From assembly GCA_029784825.1 (NCBI GenBank), contig JAFMAU010000017.1, positions 1 to 39,187 on the forward strand: a DNA stretch of 39,187 bases, written 5' to 3'. This document shows, one piece after another, positions 17,455 to 25,452 of the stretch; position 1 is the stretch's first letter, and each line of letters begins with the position of its first letter. A program made the position numbers and the translations under genes. Origin of the DNA: Nitrososphaerota archaeon. Lineage in GTDB: Archaea; Thermoproteota; Nitrososphaeria; Nitrososphaerales; UBA183. The notes below the pieces were generated by a model. It was not told where the DNA came from. It did not search any database and was given only the letters and a program-made list of their open reading frames with translations.

Positions 17455-19302
17455 TCAGTTACTTCGCCTACGGGGGCCGAGTCCGACTATGTCGAAGAGT
17501 ATCCTTCTGTAGTTCATGGTCACCGTCCTAGCGTAGAACCTTCCCTCCACGACCACGTGGCGTAGGTCATACTCGCTCGCCTCGTACAGGTCGAACCTCT
17601 CGAAGGAGAGGCAGTCCTCGAGGTAGGCCTCGAGCTCCACGAGATTGGGGTCGACAAGCACCTCGCCGGGTATCGGCTTCTTCTTCATCGAGGCCAGCAC
17701 GTCGTTGAGCGCCCCTTTCGCAGTGTCGAAGTTCTTCAGCGCCTCGTCGACGAAGCGCGTGAAAACGCCGTTTGCAGCCAGCCTCGAGGCGAAGGAGCCG
17801 TCCGCGTCCTCGGCGTAGCGCCTGAGGAGATGCGCCTTGATGTTCAGCTCGTTGGACTTGTCGAACCTGTAAAGCATCTCGCAGGCCGCATCCTCCATAT
17901 TGGTCCTGTAGGCGTGGTTGAGGGAGTCTCCGAATGCCCCGCTCGCGAGGAAGAACCGAGCCATCTGATAGTCGTCCGAGATTAGGGCGCTCGAGATCAT
18001 GTGCGCGAAATCAGGCTCGTACGGGATTTCGCTCATCAGCAGACCCTTCTCGGTTATCGTGTGGCTCCTGCGATCTATTGCCCCGATTTCAGCGAGCCAG
18101 TTCTCCGCGAAGGCGACCTCGCGCTGGTCCACCTTCGACATGAACTCGAGCTGGGAAAGCCCTATGCCGTACTTTGCCATCAGGAGGACCAGGTCGAACG
18201 GGGTCTCCCTCTCCAGGTCCTTCCGCACCGAGGCGGCCTGGATCTTCCGCGGGATTGGCGTGTCAGAGATGATGACCGCACGTCCCGGCTTGAAGCGTCC
18301 AATCCTCCCGATCATCTGAAGCAGCGAATTGCCGTCCAGCTTCCTGTATCTCAGGTTCTTCTGGCCGAGCCTGTCCTTGCTGTCGATGACCTCGTTGAAT
18401 ATCAGAACGTTGTCCACGTAGATGTTCACAGAGGAGGCGATTACGTTGGTCGCGAAGATCTTAAGGCTCTTTTCCGTCTCCGCCCTCCTCTGAATCTTGT
18501 TTACCTCGGAGCCCTCGAGGCCGCCGTGGATGTATGTCCCTCCGTGGCTCCCCGCGAGCTTCTCGACCAGCCGCCTGGTGGGCAGGAAGACGAGCCACGA
18601 CTCGTCGCGCGGCTGCGCGTTGAGGCGGAGCGAGAGCCGGTCGAACATCTCGTCCACGTCCCTGACGTGCTCCACCTCTATCTTGACCGGGTATCTCCTC
18701 CCGCTAAGGGTGTAGAGCTTCGAGATGCCGAGAAACGACATGAACTCGGCAGGGTCGATGGTCGCACTCATCACCCGGACAAGGTTCCGGGCACTGGTTC
18801 CCTCTTTCTTGGCCAGCGACATGCAAAGCTCGAGCTGGGAAGACATCTGGTGGCTCTCGTCGAAATAGACCGAGCTGTCGACCACCGACCCCTCCGCCAG
18901 CATCCTGAGGAGCACCCCATCCGTCACAATCTTAATCTTGCCACCGACGTTGATTTTAGTGTCCTTGGTGATGACCGACAGCTCATTCTTGACCTCCGGG
19001 TAGAGCGCCTCGAGGGAATAGAACAGGGCGTTGCACGCTGCTCGCGACGGCTCGCGGACGAGAATCTGCCTATCCCCTCCGCGCAGCTCGAATTCGTGAA
19101 TCGGGAGGACGGTGCTCTTCCCAGTCCCTACATCACCTATGATTACGAAATGGTCGGAGAAATCTATAGAGTCGAGTATCTTGAAAATCGGGAGCCTCGC
19201 CCTCGCGTTCTTGACTGGCGCCTCATGGGTCTGCCAGCCTTCTTCCTCCACAATGGCAGCAGGCTCGAAGGAATTGTCGATTTCGAACTCGCTATCAACC
19301 AA
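17455..19302 (-). CDS. DEAH/RHA-type SF2 helicase, divergent
   Basis: The 615-residue protein has SF2 helicase motifs in DEAH/RHA order: motif I GDVGTGKST (56-64), TDGVLLRML (128-135), motif II DESH (148-151), motif III SAT (179-181), motif V ATNVIASSVNI and motif VI QMIGRIGR (329-336). After the RecA pair comes a winged-helix/ratchet-like part (LAEIGAIDRRSHTITEKGLLMSEIPYEPDFAHM) like the HA2 region of HrpA/Prp43-type helicases, then a C-terminal tail. It probably remodels RNA or RNP. DESH and the second Met of QMIGR depart from the usual DEAH and QRxGRxGR. The start is TTG 19302, the first start after an in-frame stop, with GGAGCT 11 nt upstream. Confidence 0.87.
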   Translation of the reverse strand: MVDSEFEIDNSFEPAAIVEEEGWQTHEAPVKNARARLPIFKILDSIDFSDHFVIIGDVGTGKSTVLPIHEFELRGGDRQILVREPSRAACNALFYSLEALYPEVKNELSVITKDTKINVGGKIKIVTDGVLLRMLAEGSVVDSSVYFDESHQMSSQLELCMSLAKKEGTSARNLVRVMSATIDPAEFMSFLGISKLYTLSGRRYPVKIEVEHVRDVDEMFDRLSLRLNAQPRDESWLVFLPTRRLVEKLAGSHGGTYIHGGLEGSEVNKIQRRAETEKSLKIFATNVIASSVNIYVDNVLIFNEVIDSKDRLGQKNLRYRKLDGNSLLQMIGRIGRFKPGRAVIISDTPIPRKIQAASVRKDLERETPFDLVLLMAKYGIGLSQLEFMSKVDQREVAFAENWLAEIGAIDRRSHTITEKGLLMSEIPYEPDFAHMISSALISDDYQMARFFLASGAFGDSLNHAYRTNMEDAACEMLYRFDKSNELNIKAHLLRRYAEDADGSFASRLAANGVFTRFVDEALKNFDTAKGALNDVLASMKKKPIPGEVLVDPNLVELEAYLEDCLSFERFDLYEASEYDLRHVVVEGRFYARTVTMNYRRILFDIVGLGPRRRSN

Positions 19303-19400
19303 AGGAAGCTTGCAGCTCCGTCAAGACATCGTTTTCTCCATCTGGACATAAACACGACGCAAAAGACAATCGGCGCAGCCCCGCCCAGACGGAGCTACGT

Positions 19401-19408
19401 GTAAATAG
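19401..19408 (+). promoter_or_regulatory. TATA box for the UPF0182 gene
   Basis: GTAAATAG is centred 27 nt before the ATG at 19432. The helicase gene is read away from the same 129-nt gap, with ATAAA on the other strand near 19348-19352. Confidence 0.6.
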
Positions 19409-19431
19409 CTGATGGGCAACGCTTCGAGTAA

Positions 19432-22179
19432 ATGAGCGATGTGCAGGAGCCGACGAGGCTCTACGGGCGGCTGTCCATCCTCATCCTGTTCCTGATAGTG
19501 GTCATCGCAACCCTTGGCGTTGCTTGGGTCATCCTCCAGTGGTCGATAGCCGAGTCCGTCTATTCAGTGAAGGCCGGCCTCGACTGGTTCGGCATCACGT
19601 TCTACGCAGACTACACGTTCGTGGCCGCCGCACTATTCTCTATTCTGTTGGTCAATCCCCGGCCGGGCGGGAGCGACCTGTGGAAGTTCGGCACGGTGGT
19701 CTACAGGCGGATGAGGCCCTACTCGGAAGAGCCGGAGGAGCGCCGCCCCAGCGAGAGGCTGAATGTCTGGCTCTGGTTCCTCTGGCAGACCGTCAAGTGG
19801 GCCATAGGTTTCTACACGTTCGCGACCTTCGGCGCCTTCCCGTTCCTCGGCCCGATTATGAATCCGATTAGGATGACGATCATGGGCTTGGGCAGCTGGG
19901 GGGATGTTCCCAGGGCACTGGCGCTCCCCGTAGCGCCTGCCTCTGGCGCCGAACTGGTCAACCTCATGCCGACGCTTACCATCCAGTACGCGGTGATCTC
20001 CTACGTCGCCTCCGCCATCCTATTCGTGGCCGCTGTCAGGCTGTTCCTCCGGCTGCTGTCCAACCTCGCCACCCGTAGGAGCGCCATCTGGCAGAGGAGC
20101 TTCCTCTCGCTGATCGCGGTCGTCCTGTTCGAGGTCATACTCGGCGCCCCCTACTGGCTGATGAACATAGCCACGCCCTACGTCTACGGCATCGTTTGGA
20201 CCCTCTTTCTACTCTCCCTGCTAGGAGTCACGTTCCTCTCAAGGAGAGACCTGGCGGGGGTCAGGCTCAAAGCCTTCAAGGGACTGGCGGTGTTCCTCGC
20301 GATACTCCTCCTTGTCCAGTTGGCAGCGGGTGCGTTCTACTTCTTCAACTGGAACAACAACTACCTCTCGTATCAGTGGTATCCGCAGACCCAGAAGGAG
20401 ATTACAGTCACGCGCTGGGCCGCGGGACTGGACGGCATCCGCGTCGCCAACATCACCAGCCTCCCGACCAGCAACCCGGTGACCACCCTCGACTTGGTGC
20501 GCCAGTGGGACCAGCAGGCGGCGGCAGTCACGAACACCAAGGAGATCGGTGCCTACAACTGGATGGGCCTGGCAAGCTCCGAGATAGTCTTCTACAGGGG
20601 GACGGAGTACTGGGTCTCGCCTACCACGCCGGTGTTCCCGTCCACCGACTGGATTAGTGAGCACCTGATCTACACCCACGCTGCGAAGGTGCTCGTGATT
20701 AACACCCACAACGGGTCTGTGATACCCACGACCAACGCCTTCGCCGTCCCGACCGAGCCTCCAATCTACTACGGCGAGGGGCCTGGCTTCAGCCAAAGCG
20801 TCTACGTCCACGTCCCCGGCTACGACGAGGTCCAGAACGTCTCCTACGCGGGGACGCCTGACTACGTCTTGGGCGGCTGGCAGAAGTCGATGTGGTTCAC
20901 GTTTGCCGAGGGGCAGCTTGGCTTCGCGTTCTCGGGCCAGTCGATTGACATGCTGTGGAACAGGAACATCTTCTCCAGAGTCGGGGACATCCTCATCTCA
21001 GGCTTGGTCATGGACCCCTCCGCCTACGTCGTCTCCGACGGCAAGAACCTCTACTACGCGGTCCAGGTCTACATCGACTACCCTCTCCAGTCAGGCTTCG
21101 CTGCCAGCGACTACCTCAGGTTCTTCGGAGTGGTGCTCGTCAACATACGGGACGGCTCGATGCGGGGCTACACCGTCTCCAACCTGCTGACGCCAGGCGG
21201 GCCGAACAGCACAGATTTCATCACCAAATTCTACCAGAACTACTACCAGAGCTGGGGAGCGCCGCCAGCGTGGCTAGTCCCCCAGATAAGGTACCCAGAG
21301 CAGCTACTGGGCTCGCCGAGCGTCGCAGGCCAGCTCGACTACGACTTTATCTTCCATGTGAGCGACCCGTTCGTCTTCAGGTCGGGAACACAGTTCTACG
21401 AAAGGGCCGGCAACAGCACTGTCCAGTACATCCCGTTCGCCGTGGGCAACAGGACGTACTTCGTCGGCCTGCAGCTCGTCCAGTACCAGGGCGTGGTAAG
21501 CAAGAACCTCGGCGCCCTCTACATAGCCTACGGGGGCGACAGGCTCGGGCAGATCTACCTCTACCAGAATCCTTCGCAGTCGTCTCTGATCATCGGCCCG
21601 ACAGCAGCGGAGAACGCGCTCACGACAAACCAGCAGGTGAGAACGCAGCTGACTCTGCTCCCCAACTTCAGGTTCGGCTCATACCTCCTCTACTCCGTGG
21701 GTGGACAGCTGACTTACTTCGTGGCCGTCTACACCAACCCGGGCACCGCGGGAGTTGTGACGCAGCTGCCGTTCATGACCGCCGTCAACCCCTCCACCGG
21801 TACGGTGGGCGTGGGGCCGACCGCGGCGGCTGCCTACCGGAACCTGGGAGTGGGCAACATCACGACGGTCGCGGCGCCGACCAGGGAAGCGGTCATCCAC
21901 CAGATAGATGCGCTGATAGCGTCCAAGGGCTACGGCTTTGTCAACGCCACGTCGGTCAACCCCACTGTCTGGGTCAATGTGGGAGCGGTCTCGCTGGCGG
22001 CAGCCGGTGCGAACCAGACCATCGGAGAAGTGGCAGGCCTGCTCCAGGCTTACGGTCAGGGAAGCGTGGGCAACACTGTCTATGCCTGGACGGACTCTGC
22101 GGGCAACCTCAATTTCGGGTTGCTCAGGGTGCCGGCGGCCGGGGTAACCGAACTCTTCTACGTTACGCTAAAGCCGTAG
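19432..22179 (+). CDS. UPF0182 family large membrane protein
   Basis: The 915-residue product matches the UPF0182 (COG1615) family. The first 310 residues hold about seven hydrophobic helices with WILQWSIAESVYSVKAGLDW; a domain of roughly 600 residues follows, with the family features YGEGPGFSQSVYVHVPGYDE, DYPLQSGFAASDYLRFFGVVL and LLGSPSVAGQLDYDF. That domain probably lies outside the cell. No function is established for the family, which is known from actinobacteria, cyanobacteria and some archaea. It is a leaderless single unit, divergent from the helicase gene. A tail-anchored small gene lies in the opposite direction 11 nt after its stop. Confidence 0.9.
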   Translation: MSDVQEPTRLYGRLSILILFLIVVIATLGVAWVILQWSIAESVYSVKAGLDWFGITFYADYTFVAAALFSILLVNPRPGGSDLWKFGTVVYRRMRPYSEEPEERRPSERLNVWLWFLWQTVKWAIGFYTFATFGAFPFLGPIMNPIRMTIMGLGSWGDVPRALALPVAPASGAELVNLMPTLTIQYAVISYVASAILFVAAVRLFLRLLSNLATRRSAIWQRSFLSLIAVVLFEVILGAPYWLMNIATPYVYGIVWTLFLLSLLGVTFLSRRDLAGVRLKAFKGLAVFLAILLLVQLAAGAFYFFNWNNNYLSYQWYPQTQKEITVTRWAAGLDGIRVANITSLPTSNPVTTLDLVRQWDQQAAAVTNTKEIGAYNWMGLASSEIVFYRGTEYWVSPTTPVFPSTDWISEHLIYTHAAKVLVINTHNGSVIPTTNAFAVPTEPPIYYGEGPGFSQSVYVHVPGYDEVQNVSYAGTPDYVLGGWQKSMWFTFAEGQLGFAFSGQSIDMLWNRNIFSRVGDILISGLVMDPSAYVVSDGKNLYYAVQVYIDYPLQSGFAASDYLRFFGVVLVNIRDGSMRGYTVSNLLTPGGPNSTDFITKFYQNYYQSWGAPPAWLVPQIRYPEQLLGSPSVAGQLDYDFIFHVSDPFVFRSGTQFYERAGNSTVQYIPFAVGNRTYFVGLQLVQYQGVVSKNLGALYIAYGGDRLGQIYLYQNPSQSSLIIGPTAAENALTTNQQVRTQLTLLPNFRFGSYLLYSVGGQLTYFVAVYTNPGTAGVVTQLPFMTAVNPSTGTVGVGPTAAAAYRNLGVGNITTVAAPTREAVIHQIDALIASKGYGFVNATSVNPTVWVNVGAVSLAAAGANQTIGEVAGLLQAYGQGSVGNTVYAWTDSAGNLNFGLLRVPAAGVTELFYVTLKP

Positions 22180-22190
22180 GCTGGCCGCTC

Positions 22191-22478
22191 CTACCTTCGG
22201 GCCAGGAGAACGACGACGGCGACTATGACCGCGACCAGCGCCAACACGATGACCCTCAGGGCCCCATTCCGCTCCGCGATCCTGACGCTGGCATTGACCT
22301 GGTCGAAGGGGTTCCTGGAGTTCAGCAGCCTCACCAGTTCGAGGGCCTCTTCGAAGACGAACTTCCCGCCATCGACCGACACTACATTGTCGCCCTTCAG
22401 GACAAAGGCGTGTCCCTTCACCGCAAGCGGCAGATGCGAGCGCCTGTTCGCCCACTCCTGGAACTGTTCTTCGCTCAA
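22191..22478 (-). CDS. Small tail-anchored hypothetical protein
   Basis: The 95-residue product has a soluble N-terminal part with a short beta region (AVKGHAFVLKGDNVVSVDGGKF) and a C-terminal hydrophobic helix (about 75-92) ending in ARR, typical of a tail anchor. I do not recognise the family. The TTG start at 22478 is the first in frame; a weak A-rich box (about 22505-22512) lies about 27-30 nt upstream. It converges with the UPF0182 gene (11 nt). Confidence 0.6.
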   Translation of the reverse strand: MSEEQFQEWANRRSHLPLAVKGHAFVLKGDNVVSVDGGKFVFEEALELVRLLNSRNPFDQVNASVRIAERNGALRVIVLALVAVIVAVVVLLARR

Positions 22479-22615
22479 GGCAATATGTCATTCTCGGCAA
22501 GGAAGCTTTTCTGCTTTTGCCTTGGCATCCATGTCGTCCCCGGGGGGCGTCGGGGGATTATGGCAATACTTTCACACCCCTCCCGAGTCCAGTCAAATTC
22601 AGCCATTACATCGTG

Positions 22616-22622
22616 TTAAATA
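22616..22622 (+). promoter_or_regulatory. TATA box for the VOC gene
   Basis: TTAAATA is centred exactly 27 nt before the ATG at 22646 and fixes that start over the upstream frame at 22517. Confidence 0.65.
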
Positions 22623-22645
22623 CGATTAGAGCACGGCCACGTTCA

Positions 22646-23071
22646 ATGGTCGCCAGAACAATCGTTCACTTCGAAATACCTGCCCAGGACGTCGGGAGGC
22701 TGTCAAAGTTCTACTCCGATGTCTTCGGCTGGAAGTTCGAGAAAGCGGGCATGCCGGGAATGGACTACTGGCTGATTACCACTGGCCCGAGGGGCAAGAG
22801 CGTGGGCGGAGGGATGTACGCTAAGATGGGCCCGCAGGACGTGCCAAAGAACTACATCGGCGTCGACGACATCGACAAGGCCATCGAGGCCTTCAAGGCA
22901 GCCGGAGGGAGCGAGGTGGTCGGGAAGCAAGAGATTCCCAACACGGGCTGGTCGTTCATCGGAACCGACCCCGAGGGGAACGCCGTCGGCCTGTTCGAGG
23001 CCAATATGCCGCCCCCCAGACGAGCTGCCCGCCGGGCAGCTCGCCCAGCCAAGCGGAAGTCCCGCCGCTAG
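22646..23071 (+). CDS. VOC (glyoxalase/bleomycin-resistance-like) protein with Arg-rich C-terminal tail
   Basis: The 141-residue protein is a single VOC domain pair: VHFEIPAQDVGRLSKFYSDVFGWKFEK at the start, and YIGVDDIDKAIEAFKAAGGSEV and TGWSFIGTDPEGNAVGLFE at the end. The first His and the last Glu of these strands are the usual metal ligands. After the domain comes a 20-residue basic, Pro-rich tail (PPPRRAARRAARPAKRKSRR) that VOC enzymes normally lack. The function is open: small-molecule metalloenzyme or binding protein. The tail might bind nucleic acid or another polyanion. The start at 22646 is supported by a TATA box 27 nt upstream. Confidence 0.88.
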   Translation: MVARTIVHFEIPAQDVGRLSKFYSDVFGWKFEKAGMPGMDYWLITTGPRGKSVGGGMYAKMGPQDVPKNYIGVDDIDKAIEAFKAAGGSEVVGKQEIPNTGWSFIGTDPEGNAVGLFEANMPPPRRAARRAARPAKRKSRR

Positions 23072-23134
23072 CACGTCGGCTGATTGGATGAACGCGTATA
23101 CCGGCTAGCGCAGCTGAACAGCGAAGGGCCCTTG

Positions 23135-23362
23135 TCAGGCCTCTGCCAAGGTCTCCGTGCTTCTGACGCCCTCGACGGAGTTGATTGCTGCCGTAAGTTC
23201 TCTTAGCGAGGGGTAATCGGTCCCCTCGGCGAAGGCCACAATGTCAAACCTCCCGTATGCCACGTACGCCTTCCTGACACCCTTCAACCTCCTCAGCTGG
23301 GCGAGTACCTCGCCCGAAGAAGCCGGCTTTGTCTTGACCAAGATGCAGGCGTTAAGACTCAA
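23135..23362 (-). CDS. Stand-alone Lrp/AsnC-type RAM domain protein (second of tandem pair)
   Basis: The 75-residue protein is a single Lrp/AsnC ligand-binding (RAM) domain: NACILVKTKPASSGEV, then RRLKGVRKAYVAYGRFDIVAF, with the typical V-x-x-Y/G-x-FD core, and a C-terminal SVEGVRSTET strand. It has no helix-turn-helix. A TTG at 23362 is used rather than the track extension to 23407, because GAGGTG in the end of the upstream gene gives a Shine-Dalgarno site and the gap to the upstream stop is 4 nt. RAM-only proteins can bind amino acids and form mixed rings with Lrp regulators; the target here is not known. Confidence 0.85.
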   Translation of the reverse strand: MSLNACILVKTKPASSGEVLAQLRRLKGVRKAYVAYGRFDIVAFAEGTDYPSLRELTAAINSVEGVRSTETLAEA

Positions 23363-23366
23363 CTGC

Positions 23367-23603
23367 CTACACCTCGACCTCGGGGAGCGTTTCGGTGTAG
23401 ACGACACCCGCCTGCTTGTTGGCCTTGATCACAGCCCTGGCCACCTGCTTTATGTTCGCACCCTCAAGTTCAACGACGACGTCGAAGCGACCTAGGACGG
23501 CGAAGACACGCTTCACCTCAGGGATACTGCGGAGATTCTTTGCGACTTGGTCGAACTTTCCCCTCTCAGTCCTGACCAGCATGCAGGCGACGGTCAACCC
23601 CAC
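23367..23603 (-). CDS. Stand-alone Lrp/AsnC-type RAM domain protein (first of tandem pair)
   Basis: The 78-residue product is a RAM domain: VACMLVRTERGKFDQV, then IPEVKRVFAVLGRFDVVVELEG, and a final VVYTETL strand. It shares the GRFD core with the protein downstream, so the two are probably an old tandem duplication that may form a heterodimer. The GTG at 23603 lies 28 nt from a TATA box and starts at the conserved domain edge; the longer frame to 23627 adds an Arg-rich stretch overlapping the promoter. It is the promoter-proximal gene of the pair. Confidence 0.85.
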   Translation of the reverse strand: MGLTVACMLVRTERGKFDQVAKNLRSIPEVKRVFAVLGRFDVVVELEGANIKQVARAVIKANKQAGVVYTETLPEVEV

Positions 23604-23628
23604 TCGTCGGAAGGTCGGGCGGCGCACC

Positions 23629-23634
23629 TAATAA
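23629..23634 (-). promoter_or_regulatory. TATA box for the RAM-domain pair
   Basis: TAATAA (forward strand; TTATTA on the reverse) is centred about 28 nt before the GTG at 23603. Confidence 0.6.
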
Positions 23635-23640
23635 CCCATC

Positions 23641-23860
23641 TTAGTCTGGCCGCACAGCAAATCTCTTCGTCTGGCCAGTCTCGAACGCCACGCCCCTCTC
23701 TATGAACAGGTAGGGGACGGCGTCCTTTGTGATCGAGATGCTCCTGGCGAGCGAATACCTCGTCCTGGGCGAACCGAAAGAATCTCCTCTCCAGGTCGAA
23801 GATTTCGGAATGCTCGGCCGGCTTGTTTGGAATTCTTCCAGAACATTGCCCTAATTTCAA
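23641..23860 (-). pseudogene. Frame-disrupted small gene of unknown function
   Basis: On the reverse strand one frame from 23641 upward is open for 70 codons and reads as protein-like sequence in its C-terminal part (GDSFGSPRTRYSL, then ISITKDAVPYLFIERGVAFE, ending RFAVRPD and TAA), with codon use like real genes here. This frame has no ATG, GTG or TTG before the conserved-looking part. The neighbouring frame just upstream reads EIFDLERRFFRFAQDE, also protein-like, and a third frame reads MFWKNSKQAG at 23843 and down. The simplest reading is one small gene broken by one or two frameshifts, or an assembly error. I do not recognise the family. It lies between the RAM promoter and a surface-protein gene. 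Confidence 0.4.
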
Positions 23861-23938
23861 TCCAGTAGAAAGGTCCTGCTCGTCTCTTCAAGTGCGTGGC
23901 ATTAACCACTGACGCCGCCGATACTTACGCGAAGAAAA

Positions 23939-25132
23939 TTGTCGAGAACGGAGAGAACAGCTGTCGGAAGAATGGCCGCAATCACCGGCGTGATCGTGCT
24001 GGTGGTGCTAATCGCCGTCTCAGTCTGGGCGTTCGCACCCCAGCTGCTCTCGCCTCAGCAATCCACAGGTGGTAACGGCGGCTCCGGTAACACGTCTACC
24101 AACACGTCTCAGCCACCAACTTCAGGCGGCACCACCACCTCCGGTGGCGCAGCGAGCACGGGTCAGATGGCCCTGATGGCCACAGATCCGCCCATGACTG
24201 CTTCCGGAGTATCTAGGACCGTCGTCCACTACAACAACCTCGCCGTCCATCAGGAGAGCTCTGGTAGCGCCAGCGGCTCGAGCAGCGCGAGCAGCTCCAG
24301 CGGCTGGACGCGCTTCAACGTGACCGGGAGCCTCGACCTCATGGCTGTTGTCAACGTCAGCAAGACGATAGCCGTCGCCGATATCGATGCTGGGACATAC
24401 AACATGGTCCGATTCAACATCACATCGGCTTCGGTGATCTACAACGGCCAGAACTACACTGCCACTGTCCGCACAGGCGAGCTCACCATCCACACGACCG
24501 GGAACATCCAAGTCAACAGCTCGGAGTCAACGGCCGCCCTGATTGACCTTCGGACTTTCGTGGTCAATTCGGGCAACTCGTCCAACCCCCAGTTCTACAT
24601 CTCTGCCTCGGCTGTGGCCACCGAGGTCCCAGCACAGGCCACGACCTCCGCCGATATGCAGGTGGGGGCGACCGCAGACCTGAATGGCGCGGCATGGTTC
24701 CAGTCTTTCGAGGAGCAGACCTCGGCCAAACTGATAATCACCGGCATCTCACTAAGTTCCAACTCGCTCTCCCTGACTGTGTCCAACACCGGCGGTAGCA
24801 AGGCGAACGTCAAGACCGTGATAGTGACCCCGGTGAAGATGGGCGTCAAGGCCAACGCGAGCCTACCCTCTTCACTGGCGGGCTCGGCCGTGTTCACCGC
24901 TCAGGGGACATCCCTCCAATCATCTAGCTCGCTCTCCCTGGAATCCCTCCTTGGAGTTGCGGGCCTCAACGTCACCGCCAACTCGTCAAGCACGCTGAGC
25001 TTCAGCGGGGCCATCGGCCTTAACCTGGGACTCGGGCTCGGTCAGAGCTCGGGCATAGTCTCGGGTCAGGAGTACCTCGTAACAGTCCTTGGCGACAGCA
25101 CTTTCGCAAGCACCACAGTGGTGGCCGGCTAG
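23939..25132 (+). CDS. DUF4382 domain surface protein, N-terminally anchored
   Basis: The 397-residue protein has an N-terminal signal anchor (about 12-35) followed by a long Gly/Ser/Thr/Asn linker (about 40-72). Residues about 75-240 match DUF4382: TDPP near the start, HYNNLAVHQES, GWTRFNVTGSLDLMAVVNV, AGTYNMVRFNITSA, and LIDLRTFVV. DUF4382 is a beta-sandwich of unknown function in archaeal and bacterial surface proteins. The C-terminal half is a Ser/Asn-rich beta region. Many Asn-x-Ser/Thr sequons suggest N-glycosylation. Start: TTG at 23939, or ATG at 23972 just before the anchor. Confidence 0.87.
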   Translation: MSRTERTAVGRMAAITGVIVLVVLIAVSVWAFAPQLLSPQQSTGGNGGSGNTSTNTSQPPTSGGTTTSGGAASTGQMALMATDPPMTASGVSRTVVHYNNLAVHQESSGSASGSSSASSSSGWTRFNVTGSLDLMAVVNVSKTIAVADIDAGTYNMVRFNITSASVIYNGQNYTATVRTGELTIHTTGNIQVNSSESTAALIDLRTFVVNSGNSSNPQFYISASAVATEVPAQATTSADMQVGATADLNGAAWFQSFEEQTSAKLIITGISLSSNSLSLTVSNTGGSKANVKTVIVTPVKMGVKANASLPSSLAGSAVFTAQGTSLQSSSSLSLESLLGVAGLNVTANSSSTLSFSGAIGLNLGLGLGQSSGIVSGQEYLVTVLGDSTFASTTVVAG

Positions 25133-25146
25133 CCACCACTCCCGAC

Positions 25147-25152
25147 TTTTTT
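25147..25152 (+). terminator. T-run terminator after the DUF4382 gene
   Basis: Six T residues lie 14 nt after the stop codon and just before the next gene, typical of archaeal U-tract termination. Confidence 0.4.
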
Positions 25153-25161
25153 CCAAAGCGG

Positions 25162-25383
25162 ATGAGTAAGAAATTGGGAGCGGTCATCTCCGTCCCCAAC
25201 CCCTACCACTCGGGGCAGCGCGTTCACCAGAAGGGAGGCGGTTTCGGAACGGTCGTGAGAATCGGCGAGTTCCGAAGCAACGTCACCGGCTCCGGACTCA
25301 CATGCGACGAGTGGGTCCTGGTGGAGTGGGACGACTGCGAGGTTGTGCAATGGGTACCGAAGGCCAGGCTCGAGCCCGCCTGA
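25162..25383 (+). CDS. Small SH3/Tudor-like hypothetical protein
   Basis: The 73-residue protein is rich in short strands: SGQRVHQKGGGFGTVVRIG, then EWVLVEWDDCEVVQWVPKARL. This is the pattern of a small SH3-like or Tudor-like barrel (G-x-V strands followed by a V-x-WDD turn). I cannot name a family. It could bind nucleic acid or protein partners. The ATG at 25162 lies 29 nt after the DUF4382 stop and just after a T-run; no separate TATA box is clear. Confidence 0.7.
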   Translation: MSKKLGAVISVPNPYHSGQRVHQKGGGFGTVVRIGEFRSNVTGSGLTCDEWVLVEWDDCEVVQWVPKARLEPA

Positions 25384-25420
25384 TGCTCGCAAGTCTCTGG
25401 ACCGGTTCGGCCCAGCTCAA

Positions 25421-25429
25421 CTTTTTTAG
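25421..25429 (+). promoter_or_regulatory. TATA box for the PQQ-type propeller gene
   Basis: CTTTTTTAG is centred 28 nt before the GTG at 25453. Confidence 0.6.
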
Positions 25430-25452
25430 CTCATAGGCCAATTAGAACTTCC

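Noticed and set aside
18001..19404. 467-codon open frame on the plus strand over the helicase
   Set aside because: Antisense to helicase motifs; it arises from GC-rich codon positions.
20955..22619. 554-codon open frame in another plus-strand frame over the UPF0182 gene
   Set aside because: It lies inside the UPF0182 gene; its Arg/Pro/Gly composition is a shadow of the real frame.
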